Source: Phymatolithon calcareum (lineage: Eukaryota > Rhodophyta > Florideophyceae > Hapalidiales). From it: 64,000 nucleotides of DNA. The translations under genes were made by a program, and so were the position numbers. Of this stretch, positions 1 through 10,610 are shown piece by piece (the stretch's first letter is position 1; every line of letters begins with the position of its first letter). The DNA lies in contig OZ345385.1 in assembly GCA_977006965.1 (NCBI GenBank), positions 1,612,001 to 1,676,000 on the forward strand, given 5' to 3'. The notes below the pieces were generated by a model. That model did not search any database, was not told the origin of the DNA, and saw only the letters and a list, made by a program, of their open reading frames with translations.

Positions 1-130
1 CTGAAGGGGTTTTCTTTTCTTGTTGGTGTAACACGACTCAGTGGACTACAAAAACCCACCTCTGGTCTCCTTCGGGACCTCGAAAGTTACTCCCCTGCCT
101 GTGACACGCTGAAATGGTGCCACTACAGAG
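1..130 (-). mobile_element. LINE family D 3' region, cut by the window edge
   Basis: The segment is the reverse complement of the 3' untranslated region seen complete at 61690-61881 and 12343-12533, with the shared block around GAGGTCCCGAAGGAGACC. The (TTC)n end would lie left of the window. Identity is by similarity to the other copies inside this window. The outer boundary near 130 is approximate. Confidence 0.75.
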
Positions 131-799
131 CGGAGTGGCTTCCAGTACAGGATGTCGTAGTAAGATTGGCGCTCGGAATGTGAAAGTTCTCTTCTACAAC
201 TGCGCGTGTTGTTATACCTTACTTGTTCGGTCTCAATGGGACATATAGGTCAGTGCACACCTCTAGGAGCTAAGATGGACTACTCTAAGTTTCACGGTGC
301 ATCGGAAACAAGAAATAGCCAACCGAAGCTCTTCCACTTCTTGTACAAGGCGCTTCAGCGCGTGGTGCTTGTTCGTGTGTGTCGCCTGCATCGAGTATTC
401 TCATTGACAGGCGACAGCCGTTGGAAGGAAGTCTTCTCTTATGGTCTTACAATGCCAATCTCATCTAAATGGAATTTTGTTCCCTAGATCTCGGACATGT
501 GCTTGTTTGTCACCGTTGGCACAAACATAATATGTTGTCGAAGCTCAATTGCGAAGTAAAAAGCTGGCAAAGGTATATGAAAGAGACACGTCTTTACATG
601 AGATCATACTGGCTGGGACCTATAAGAACTCTGATATTCTGGCCAGAATTTTACAGGTCCAATCACCATCGACTCATGACTACTGCCGTTAACTGCAGCA
701 TGCAAATGACAAAGTGGGTAATATTGGTGTCCCCCTTCGAGGGCGGTGTCCCTCGGGCTATGCCATCAGGAAAATCAGAGAATGGAGGCCCCCATCGAG
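131..799. other. No recognisable gene
   Basis: Short open frames exist here, but none has recognisable domains or conserved motifs. I see no repeat shared with the rest of the window until LINE sequence starts near 800. Confidence 0.4.
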
Positions 800-1092
800 A
801 ACATAGCCAGTTCTCGCGTACAGTATCAGTATTGGGTGCCTACTGCGGGATCACCGCGGTGATCGAACCAGTCGCCTTACAACGTACTCTAGCGTCGTCG
901 AAGATGAGTGCAGAAATTGAGTTTGAGTGCAAGAGACTCACAGGAGCTCTGACTGGGAGAGAAGTCCGAATCAAGAACGTTTTGAGTAGCCAGAGGATTT
1001 TAGCGTAGAGATTACCGCAAGAGCTGCCCCGTTACTCCAAGGTGAGGCTTTGGGAGCTCTCAAAATAAAATCATCAAATATCCCCTCGCCTA
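800..1092 (+). mobile_element. LINE A2, 5'-truncated C-terminal fragment
   Basis: The translation contains SVLGAYCGITAVIE, then ECKRLTGALTGREVRIK, which is the conserved C-terminus of family A/A2 reverse-transcriptase proteins (compare 36420-36590). The stop is at 1006-1008. The 3' UTR then runs to the family tail AAAATAAAATCATCAAATATCCCC. Only the last ~60 codons of the protein are left. No TSD is obvious. Confidence 0.75.
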
Positions 1093-2302
1093 GAGTTCCC
1101 TGGCTAGGGGATGAAAATGGATGTTTAGCGCCGTAGAGAGTGGGCTGAAGCGGCGCCGTTTTTCTATATCAGCACTATCCGCCCCCACAAAGGGTACCGC
1201 CCAGCGTTGTACACATAAAGCCAGATCAATGCGAGGTCAAAGGCAATTGGGCGAGGGGATACAGACAGATCAACAAAGCACAGATCACACCTTGGTGTAG
1301 GTTCCACGGCTCTCTTTCAAGTCTTTCGTTAGAGTTTATGGACTCGCCATAGCCAGTCAAGCAACAAGGCCCTTGTGAGTCTAAGCTCTGCAGTGCAAGA
1401 TGACAAGCCTGGGCATCCATGGGTAGCATGCTCCAGTAGAGTGACCGTTTCGCATGTATATTAGTGAAAGCATTTCGGTGAGTTAGTCTTCTAAGATATA
1501 TGTTGTATGTACCGTGGAACACCGTTAAGAGATGAGCGGCGTACAAAAATTTCATCGGACAGTACTGTAGGTTTGAGGTGCCTTTTTTCTATGTGGCATA
1601 TGCCACAAAGACAAGTCGCGTTGAAAACTTCCTTCTCTCAAGCCTTTGATGGCATAAGTTTTACAACAGCGCATGCAACAGTTTCAGGGATATTTAAAGA
1701 GACTACGATAGGCTTCGATGCAATCTCAACCTGCCAATCAGCAGAGGGACAGAGCAGAAACACTTTCTAAAGAATACTCTAAACGAAGAGAAAGACATCA
1801 GCATGATGAAGACATGCAGAATTTCCAAGTTCATCATTCTTTTCCTAGCGACCCCTCAAAAAGGAAGAGAAATTATTGTCATTGTATTTTTGTTATTCTT
1901 GCGTAGGGTCTCCGACCCTTTTTTCGTTCGTCCAATAGAAAATTAACATTTTTTGCTAACCTATTTCTATTACCAATAGATGACTCCCTAGCCCCCCTAA
2001 ACGATCTCCCTACTTAAATTATCATAGTTGTGAACTCCTTTGCACATCGACGACGGTCCACACAGGGCGATCCACTATCATACATATGCAGCCGTTCAGC
2101 CTCGGACGATGCTTTCCTTGCATAAAATTATGAAAATTCAACGGGAACATTACTGTGCTGCAAGGTACTGTAGCCTCAAATTTATTCTTTCTTGCTCTTT
2201 CTGCTGGCACCTATTCCAGTTACAGAACAGAATCCTAGTTTGCGTAATTCAGAGTAAGCTTACACTACAGTGTAAACTTACAATGTGCGAGCGGCTTCGT
2301 AT
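1093..2302. other. No recognisable gene
   Basis: Unassigned AT-rich DNA. A small imperfect palindrome (CCCCTCGCCTAG ... GGCTAGGGG) follows the LINE end at about 1084-1110. Short ORFs show no motif I recognise. Confidence 0.4.
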
Positions 2303-2361
2303 ATCGTGGACTTGCAATGAAATGAATCGATGATCGATTCATTTCATTGCAAGTCCACGAT
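2303..2361. repeat. Perfect 29-bp hairpin
   Basis: Two 29-bp arms starting ATCGTGGACTTGCAATGAAA are exact inverse complements around a single central base, giving a 59-bp near-perfect palindrome. It lies between unannotated sequence and the AT-rich fold-back at 2403. Perfect arms imply recent origin or ongoing correction. It could be a MITE core or a small-RNA precursor; nothing decides which. Confidence 0.85.
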
Positions 2362-2402
2362 CGGTGGAGAGATCATCAAATCAAGCCAGGCGTTGAATTT
2401 CA

Positions 2403-2570
2403 ATCATCAAAGAATATCAAGGCCATTATTTTAATAATGCCCTTGATATTCTCTGATGATTGATTTCTCATTGTTGCAGAAATATTAAAATATTTCGGCT
2501 GCAATAAGAAATTGTTTTGATACATCACTAGAAACAGTTCGACCTTGTTGCAAATATGCTTACAGTACTT
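2403..2570. repeat. AT-rich fold-back repeat with TGATATT motifs
   Basis: 2403-2460 is an imperfect inverted repeat: 28-bp arms with two mismatches and short spacer, core AAGGCCATTATT/AATAATGCCCTT. The flank holds TTGATACATCACT, also found at ~20468, so this and 20370-20580 are probably one family of non-coding AT-rich repeat. Confidence 0.6.
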
Positions 2571-2617
2571 TCTGCTTACTTTATGATTTCTTCTCGAAAC
2601 ATCCAATTGGCCACGTG

Positions 2618-3530
2618 ATGAAGATGATGATGATGCTTGCTTTATTCCCCTAAGAGGCTAGCACGTCTATACGGCTTCATGCGACTCCATTTGCTGTGGT
2701 CGAAAGCGTCTTTTATGGACGATTCGATACTTTGGTTTCGGATATCGCCAAGGAGAGAAGCATATGTTCTGGGTACGTATTGTAGCAGTATCCTGCGGAC
2801 GGCACTCATAGAACGCATGGAGAACGAAGGGCTGTATTAATCCGCAGAATGCAGGACAAAAAGTGGTCGAGTCCAAGCACCAACAATCCCGTAGAGGACT
2901 GAAATAGGAATGCTTTGAGTCCTGAGTTTTCCCGTCCGCCATTCTGGTGGACGTTTTGTGAGCTACACAAAGGTAGCTAGCATCAGAGGAAGCCTTGCCC
3001 ATATCTTCGGAAGTCTGAGGGGCTTTTAAATAAACTTGAAAGGAAAAAAAAGTATCCTGCGGACGAGCCTGTTCTCACCCATGCGTAGAACGTTCCTAGC
3101 CATCCCAGCGACGGTCCTTAATCCATTGTATCACCCCCAGTGAGGGCTCTCTTGCTTCTTCGGCTATCGTCCTTTTCGTCATCACGGCCAGCATCTTCGA
3201 TACGGTACCGCTCAGTTTTTTCAGGATTGGTGTCGTTAGATTCCAGGATTCACATCTGTATATCAAAGTCGATACGACCGAGGCTCTCTAGAGGCGTAAG
3301 CGAAGCGGGAGCGGTAGCGCCGTGTTCGTGAATAGTCTATAGAGGCTCTTGAAACGTGATTTGGAAATTTCGATACGATAGGTAGTCGGCGTCATAGGGT
3401 CTGCTGCCCCTGACTGTATGGTGCCCAAGTACTTGAAATCTATAACATTTTCAAGAGTTTCGGATCCTATTTCACCATTTCCATTTCGTTCAGCGCCGCC
3501 TCTTGTTTCTTACGACGAACAATCTTGTCT
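2618..3530 (-). mobile_element. LINE family J, 3' end with (ATC)n tail, interrupted
   Basis: The minus strand ends in GGGGAATAAAGC and (ATC)n, as in the copy at 16632-16928. The coding part reads RTIAEEAREPSLGVIQWIKD, and further upstream FKYLGTIQSGAADP and STLIYRCESWNLT. These match the C-terminal third of LINE reverse transcriptases (YLG...LIYGCESW...). Frames are broken. A family F tail interrupts the copy at 2802-3050. The upstream limit near 3530 is where similarity fades. Confidence 0.7.
2802..3050 (+). mobile_element. LINE family F 3' end inside LINE J
   Basis: The insert is flanked by perfect 15-bp TSDs, AGTATCCTGCGGACG, at 2787-2801 and 3051-3065. It begins with the protein end ERMENEGLY-stop, related to the C-family end MENDESLY. 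It then carries GGAAGCCTTGCCC...TCTGAGGGGCTTTTAAATAA and a poly-A run. The empty site restores the J sequence. Confidence 0.85.
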
Positions 3531-3959
3531 GCCGCGGATTCGTGCCTGCTCGGCAACCTCGCCTTTGGTGCTGATATGACTCCCCATTCTTCTTCGTCCA
3601 GGCAGAGTGGTTCGCGCTCCTCCCCGTCAAAGTACTCTACTGATACTCTAATTGGCGACGTGCGTATCTTGTTCGCTTACCTCTGCTCCGCGACTACACC
3701 ATTCGGAGGCAGACGTGCCTCTGCAATAAATTAGTTAAGACTGACCTGCTTATACTCGCCTCCATGGTGAATACGTACACAAACAACTACAAACCTTCAC
3801 CTATGGTTCATGCATATCAGTGTCGATATGCAGAATAAGTTAATACACTACTTCTTGCTTGGGATTGTATAGCACTGTTGAATATTGCCAATGTCTACAG
3901 TTACTGCGCGCGCAAATGTGTTCATCCGAGGGCGAAAATTCAGACAAATGGAAAAACGT
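3531..3959. other. No recognisable gene
   Basis: No motif-bearing ORF. The right end leads into the large inverted repeat. Confidence 0.35.
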
Positions 3960-4232
3960 TCAAGGAGTCGGAACATCATCTGGAACTTGGTACTGGTGCC
4001 GATGGCACGTAAACGCACGCAATTCGGCACAGCCACATTAAAAATTTTACTCAAAAAAAACTTCCGCTAAGTAACGATTCGGCACTACAAGTGTAACTTG
4101 TGTCGTGCTGAATAGTTACTTAGCAGAAGTGTTTCTTGCTTAAAATTTTAAGTGAGACTCTGCCGAATTGCATACGTGTACGTGCCTTCGGCACCCCCAC
4201 CGGGCTCCAGATGATATTACATGCTGCAAATA
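3960..4232. repeat. Large imperfect inverted repeat (~130-bp arms)
   Basis: The left arm (about 3968-4092) and right arm (about 4096-4225) are inverse complements with scattered mismatches and indels. Blocks that pair include CTAAGTAAC/GTTACTTAG, GCCGAATTG and CCAGATGAT. The centre is near 4090-4100. Short frames in both arms translate to related peptides (PNCVRLRAIGT on the minus strand, PNCIRVRAFGT on the plus strand), as expected of inverted copies. Confidence 0.7.
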
Positions 4233-6498
4233 ATCATTACATTGTCTCCGTGGGACCCCCAAAAACTCCAAAAAAATCAGCTTGGATGAAGAAGGAAGTT
4301 GTTGTGGTAACACTTGTCCTGCATATATTGGATGTATGCTAAATCTGACTTCTGTATGGTCATACACCTATGTTTTTCAATTATCCTGCAAGCATTGTAT
4401 GTCTTACTGATCTAATCTTGATCTGATACGGTCCGGAAGTCCAAAGAATCCAATATTCCGTGGTCAATAGAAGTTGCCACGGGTCCATCGAACAAAGGCA
4501 ACTACTGTATCTTACGAGTCTCGCGACAAACGATGCCCTAAATAATCACGCACATACATTTGCGTCAGAAGAACAAATGCTTCAATCATATTTCTACCTA
4601 GTGTGACATCCAATGGCAAAAAGTTTCATGAGCTCATGCATTTACAATTGACTTCATGGCCCTTCTGACCCAGCCAGACAGTAGAACGTTAATACCTTCG
4701 CGCTAGACGTCCAATGAAGATCGTTCAGTGAGCCTTTTCAGAGGTTGCTTGTAAGCCCCAGAGTTGACCCTTGTACAATGTTTGCGACATTCGTAGCTGC
4801 AAACCCAGTAGTGGGCTTACTACTACCTTAGATTGGATCTTATCTTAGTTTGTCCTGAACCAATTTTGAGTCAGGATAAACTAAGATCCAATCAAATTAG
4901 TTTTTCAAAAATGACATCCAATGAAATCACCCGAGCATTGGCACACGTGTGATCCCGACCTTTTTTCGGTGAGACGAGTAAAAGGCCCGCCTTACCCTAA
5001 CCGTCAGAATGGTTGAATGTATCATAAATTCATAGAATCCAGCAACGCAAAGTGAAACTTTTTTCTATTGCAATTTTTTAAATTCGGACGCTGCTCTCTC
5101 ATTGCTTGAGATCGAAAGGGAGCGGTGCTCGTCGGCCTGCAGGAATGTAAAACAAAATGAGGCAGATGCAGCGACATAATGGTTTGGGACTCTCCACTTA
5201 CGCTGCGGCAATTACGTGTCGTGATTGCAATCCCTGGATGGTGCCTTTTCACCGCTTGCGAGCGAATCGAAGCGGTTCTCGCTCGCTGATATGGAAATGA
5301 TATTCAAAAGGAGAAGTGCAGCGGTTTAATTGGGTGGAACTACGACCGGCACTGCAATGGTTTACGGTGTGTCGACTCGGATCTTGTTCGTCGATTGCTG
5401 GAGAAGGAACGGAAGCTGCGTTTGCATGGTGTCCGGAAAGTGAATCTGCAGCGGACAGATGCATCGGGTGTATTATTTAGGACCAGTGGAACAGCTATGA
5501 GACGATTTTTGGGAGGTTGAAGGGTATGCGACTTTTTTTCGTAAGCTAAAGATTCATGAAACATTTCTATACTCAGACTTTCGCTACGCACATCATTAAG
5601 TAAATCTAATAACGATAACTGGGTTCGACCACTGAACTGCTATGAGCACGACTTTTTTATTGCAATTTTTTTAAAGCCCTGTAGTCATACGAATATACGG
5701 GGAAGGCTTCCTCAGGTTCTGCCCTCGCTAGGCGGCTCTACTCTTATGTTTGGAAATCTATCTGAGATCCTAGCATGTGCTCGGTTGTCGACTGCTCGAT
5801 GTTGCCTTTTCCTACACAATTTAATTTGCCTTCTCTGAACTAACCGCTTTACTCAGCAATGCCACTTCCGATTTCCATTCGCCAGAGTACTACTTGTGAG
5901 AGGGATGCTAGGTCGAACGAATGTTCAAGGAGCTCGGGCGCTCGACAAGCATACAATAAAGAACGGGGGTACATTCAGCCGTTGTGCCCATAGTAAAGAT
6001 AGTTCCAGAGGTCGTCAACAGCTCTCTGTGATCGAACTGACCTGTCATTAACAGCAGTGTGTATCGGTTTAGTTTCATGTGGATATGGCTATGGACATGC
6101 ATCGTGAATCTTTAGTAATCTTAGAAATGCCACGTCTTCGTCTTCCGCTCAGCACCCGTCACAGAGCGGTTCGAAAGTCCCACGCTATCTATCAATTACA
6201 TTTAATCTCTTCCGCTTCAGCTACTGGCCAGCACAGACGAGCAAAGTTTCAATTCTTTTCCACGTACAGCACGCGCGCCATAACGACTCACTCACAGTTT
6301 GAATGTTCCGCACCAACCAGCCGCCGCAACCATCCCTTTCCGATCCAAATTTCAAATCGCGTAAAAGTGCCTTTCCATTAGTTCCCGAGCAGTTCGCGAT
6401 CCTCTTCCGAGCCGTACGGCCGGAGCCAACCCGTCCAACTGCTGCATCTGTCACTATCCTTTCATGTTCCATTGTGCGAGCGCTGCTCCCGGTCGATG
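4233..6498. other. Mostly unassigned DNA with small repeats
   Basis: No gene recognised. 4831-4893 is an imperfect hairpin: left arm GATTGGATCT..., right arm ending ...GATCCAATC, with a 5-bp bulge and one mismatch. A minus-strand LINE F tail sits near 5640-5720 (AATATACGGGGAAGGCTTCCTCAG). A 5'-AUG frame from 6303 runs into the LINE at 6511. Pre-insertion it would have closed shortly after the TSD. Confidence 0.4.
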
Positions 6499-6510
6499 CC
6501 GACTATTGCG

Positions 6511-7601
6511 ATTGGACAGAGCCAAGAAGTGGGCAAGCGAGAACTCAATGAAATGGAACACAAAGCCAGGAAAGAGTGAGGTCCTTAAGTACAAAGGCCT
6601 CCCAAAGAAGAAAATTTTCCTTGCAGGAAAAGAGCTGCACCAGGCCTGGAGACTTTCATACCTGGGGATCAGTATGAACAACAACGGAGTCACGGACGAT
6701 ACAGCAATTGCAAGAGTTCGAAATGCAGTGGGATGTATACGCAAACTCCGCCAAATAGGCGTGAACGTCAGAGGACTCCAGCCAGCCACTTGCATCAGAA
6801 TTTTTAAATCATTGATTCTCCCCAAATGGGAGTATGCCATTCATTTGACCCCGATCACCAAACGTCTGTTATCGGCAATCGAAGCAACAGAAGGTCTTTT
6901 CTTCAGGTATGTTTTCGGAAAATATGCCGAACATCGAAGGGAGCGGATGCGAGTGCTCTGCCGACTCGCCAGCCCACAGATGAGGAGAGCGCACCAGGCT
7001 GAAAGGTTCGCCTTAAGCCTGATAAGACGGAAGAAGTACCTTGAGCTCGCAGAAGAATACCAAGGAAGAGAAGAAGACCTGGAAGATGTGTCAAAGGATA
7101 TTGGACATCTTAGAGAAGAGAAGCACCTCAAAGAAGCTCTAAAACAAGCAGAAGAAGGTAAGGTATCAAAAAGAGGACGCATACAGGAAGCAGCAAAAAT
7201 ATGGACGTTGGAAGAAGAGGGACGGACAGTTAAAATCCCGGTCGACAAGCCGAATGAACTACCAGGAGTGTTACGTATAAGGGACAGAACGGCGCGGTTG
7301 AGATGCCTGAGATTTCTTTTCAACAGAGATCCTTTGTGGAGAAAATCAGTTTTAGCGAAGTACTTTGGACACGGAGCTGTGGTTGAGCTCGTTGTGCTCC
7401 AACGCACACTACGATGCATGAAGATGGACCAAGAAACAGAATACGAATGCGAACGACTCACTCGAGCCCTCAAAGGGAGAGAAACTCGGATTAAGGAGAT
7501 ATTAGGAGGCTCGTAAAGAGATGAATGTGGAAGATAGCGAGAAGCTGCCTGTTAATCAAATTGAGGTTTTGGGAGCTTCTAAAATAAATCAACATATAAC
7601 C
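6511..7601 (+). mobile_element. LINE family A, 5'-truncated reverse-transcriptase element
   Basis: The insert is flanked by perfect 12-bp TSDs, CCGACTATTGCG (6499-6510 and 7602-7613). One uninterrupted frame ends at 7516. It covers the RT palm end through thumb (KWASENSMKWNTKPGKSEVL, SYLGISMNNNGVTDDTA, LPKWEYAIHLTP) and the family C-terminus SVLAKYFGHGAVVELVVLQR. The FADD catalytic box lies upstream of the truncation and is absent, so this copy cannot be autonomous. The 3' UTR ends AAAATAAATCAACATATAA. It is one of the least decayed A copies. Confidence 0.92.
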
Positions 7602-7613
7602 CCGACTATTGCG

Positions 7614-8270
7614 CGAGCACTATCTAAACCGTGTTACCATATCAACCGATTGACCTCTCTGTCGTCCAGGTGGGAATTGACGCAAAATTAAAGCTTTTGT
7701 GGTCTTTGTAGTGCACAAAAGTAACTCACGAATACACGGACAAGGGTTGCTCATAGCGCAATTCTACTTTTTTATTTCACAAGTCCTCAACGCCAGCAGA
7801 CGCCGAAACAGAGCAGCTTGGGTCTCAGCCACTACCCTATCAAACAATTATGTTTCCTAATCACCAGTAAAAATCTACTTTTCTTCATCTTAAAATCACA
7901 ATTGCTTTACTCTTATCCAATGCATTGATAACTTTTAAATAACAATCTACCTTTCTTCTTCTTCTTTACTCTTTTCCATCTCCTCCAACTCTAGTATCCA
8001 TCACTTGCTACGTTTTCGTCTTCGTAGTAAATATTGACAAGCTCGCAGCAAACCTTGGCAGCGCAAAATTGATTTGATGTTTGACAAAAGAGAAGCAAGC
8101 TCGGAGTGACAACTAGAAGTCACCTGGCTACCTCAGGCTCTAGCCACAATATTGTGTTCGCGTTGTACAATACAAACAGAGAGAGTCCTCGTACATTCAA
8201 GGAACAATCTCAAACTTCACATTCGCAATTTATCGGCATCACGTGAACCGTCTCTTGATGATCGAAATAA
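7614..8270. other. No recognisable gene; contains a 49-bp LINE D insertion
   Basis: Low-complexity, pyrimidine-rich DNA. Apart from the LINE D micro-insertion at 7915-7963, nothing can be assigned. Confidence 0.4.
7915..7963 (+). mobile_element. LINE D micro-insertion (49 bp)
   Basis: Only the last 49 bases of family D are present: GATAACTTTTAAATAACAAT, then CTACC and (TTC)n. The 10-bp TSDs are CTTTACTCTT at 7905-7914 and 7964-7973. The short but duplicated target suggests genuine retrotransposition with extreme 5' truncation. Confidence 0.75.
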
Positions 8271-8274
8271 AGAA

Positions 8275-8395
8275 GGCTTATTCCTCTACGGGGCTAGCAA
8301 GCACTGCTTTCTATTTTTTCTCTACTTAGATTACGGCAGGACGTTAATCCTGCAAGCTCCTTCTAAAAACGCTTCTCCGCCTGCCGCTCGTTATT
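8275..8395 (-). mobile_element. LINE J-like 3' end fragment
   Basis: The sequence matches the inverse of 18609-18766: CTTAGATTACGGCAGG, then GTTAATCCTGC, and the terminal CCTCTACGGGGCTAGC at the left. Sequence is diverged and no TSD is visible. Non-coding. Confidence 0.5.
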
Positions 8396-8429
8396 AGACG
8401 ATTCCACCCGAAGCAATTGCGGTGGTTCA

Positions 8430-10610
8430 ATGATTCGCGAGTCCACGTGGACGACCAGAGTGTTGGACTGTGATCAGAGTAATTTTTTTGGGGAAATTAC
8501 TTACACGAAGATACAAGGAGAACATGAGGCAAGGTACGGAGCTCTCACCGAGCCTGTTCCTTGCTCACATTGCCAACGTATGCTCTGCAAAAAAGACATG
8601 GAGAGGCGATACAAGAGAGTTCAGCCCAGATTGGACGTTCCGCCATCACATAGAATCGGCAATTTTATCGCGTCCCAATGGAAAAGCACCGGGACTGGAC
8701 CAAGTTAAGAACGAGATGCTGAAGATAGACCCAAAACTGAGCACCAGACTGTTGTTCGCGTTATGGCAAGCCTGTGGCCGACTTCGAACGACCCCATTGG
8801 AGTGGAAAAGAACGAAAGTCGTCGCAATCTATAAGGGCGGAGAAACTAGCAAGCCGGAAAGCTACCGTCCCATCTCGCTGCTTAGCCATATCCGGAAAAT
8901 CATCGAGATGGCATTGGACAAATTGATTCGACGAAACTATAAATTTCATGTATCTCAATTGGGATCTCAGAAAAGCAAAGGGACAGAGCTTGCCCTTCTC
9001 CACGCAGAAGCTCTCCGACAGCAAGGCCACAGCTATATCGCTATCTTGGACTTAAAGGCAGCATACGACTCGGTCCCAAGAGACACACTCGCATGAAGAT
9101 TACGAAGGATCTTTGACCCAAGTATATCCGAGATGATTATGCCGTTCTTGGAACCGTCATATATCGAGAATGAAAACGGCGAATGGTTCACTATCGACAA
9201 GGGGGTGGCACAAGGCTCTCCCCTAAGCCCATGTCTCTACAATATTTTTACGGACACCTTTGCCATGGAGCTCGACTCAATCCCCGAAGATGTGTCGAAA
9301 GAGCCGAGCAAGCTCTTTGCAGATGATGTCAAGCTGACAGCCACCTCTGCGAAGGGGATTCAGAAAATTCTGGACCTGGCGTCGAAATGGGCAGAAGAGA
9401 ATGAAATGAAGTGGAGTACGACACAAAGTGCCATCCTATGGACAAGGTCCACGGCACGACTTCAATTCCAATTGTCGAGAAGGAAGCTGACGAACAACGG
9501 GAAGTGAAATACCTTGGTGTTACGATAACCGAGGATGGGATATCAGATTCTAAACTTGACGAAAGAATCAAGAACTCCAAAAAGTTTCTTCGAACGCTGA
9601 GACGCCTTGGGGTCTTCACGAACGGAGTGCACCCGTCGAGGCCAATCAGCTTGTACAAGTCTCTTGTGCAGTCGAGGTGGGAGTATGCAGTACATCTGAC
9701 ACCATGGACACCCAAAGTAGAGCTTGAGATCAAGAAAGTGGAGTCGATGTTCTTCGGCCAAATATTTGGGAAACCGGGCAGAAGGAGTGCGGGAAGAAGG
9801 AGAGCGATGTGCCGTATTGTGAAGCCGAAGGACAGAAGGGACATACTTGCAAGATGGTTTGTGCGAAGACTAATGAGGCACGCGAAAAATCTTGAGTCAA
9901 AACCGACACAGGTGCAACACCCGAAGGAGATTGAAAACGCAAATCTGGACGTATCCCACGCCAAAGTAAACCCTCACCTCTTCAGAGCGGCGTATGAGAC
10001 TACGCCTCGCACAAACATCAAGCAATACCAAAGACAAAAGATCGTGGAGGCTGCCACGAAAGTAGAAAAAGACAAAAAACGCCCCATCCCGAGTATCAAG
10101 ACCACACTGCCACCACACTTGTGCTTCAAGTCAAAAAGGTACAGGAACCTGGCCATTAAATGGGCATTTGGAATGTTCCCGCCTATGAGCACCTCCGAGC
10201 TCATAGACCTAACTGGAAAAACTGAAAGGATGCTATCGAAGTTCTCAAGTCAGGCCTATCAAAAGACAAGCTATCATATGGAGAAAGTGCATTTACAAGG
10301 AGGGCACTCGACGAAATCCTTGCTATGTATCAGGAGGCCAAGGCTGCTCTCGGAACCTGAAACCCGCGACTCAAGACAGTGGAATATTTTTCCCCTCGAG
10401 GCTCTAAGCCAGAGGTAGGTAGTTTAGCTGGGCCAAGCTTTCGCTCATTGCCCAAAATTCTTCACTGCTGCCTCTATAGGCTAGATCGCGTCAAAATCGA
10501 CCACGCTAACATATAAAGAACGATAGACCCTGTTTGTGGCCCAATGGCCTTCGCAAAGTTGCCCCAAGCGTCTGCAGATGCGTTGGTAACTTTTAAATAG
10601 AAAACATACA
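8430..10610 (+). mobile_element. LINE family D, near full-length RT, frame-broken
   Basis: This is the longest family D copy. Frame 8470-9096 carries RT fingers (ESYRPISLLSHIRKIIEMAL, ILDLKAAYDSVPRDTLA). A stop follows. Frame 9133-9507 carries the palm (VAQGSPLSPCLYNIFTDTF, KLFADDVKLT with the catalytic FADD). A frameshift near 9420-9480 moves to the frame ending at 10418, with VKYLGVTITEDGISD, SRWEYAVHLTPWTP and the C-terminal LAIKWAFGMFPPMST. The 3' UTR contains AAGTTGCCCCAAGCGTCTGC and ends near 10610 in a degenerate (TTC)n. No endonuclease domain is seen, so it is 5'-truncated or lacks it. At least two breaks make it inactive. Confidence 0.88.
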
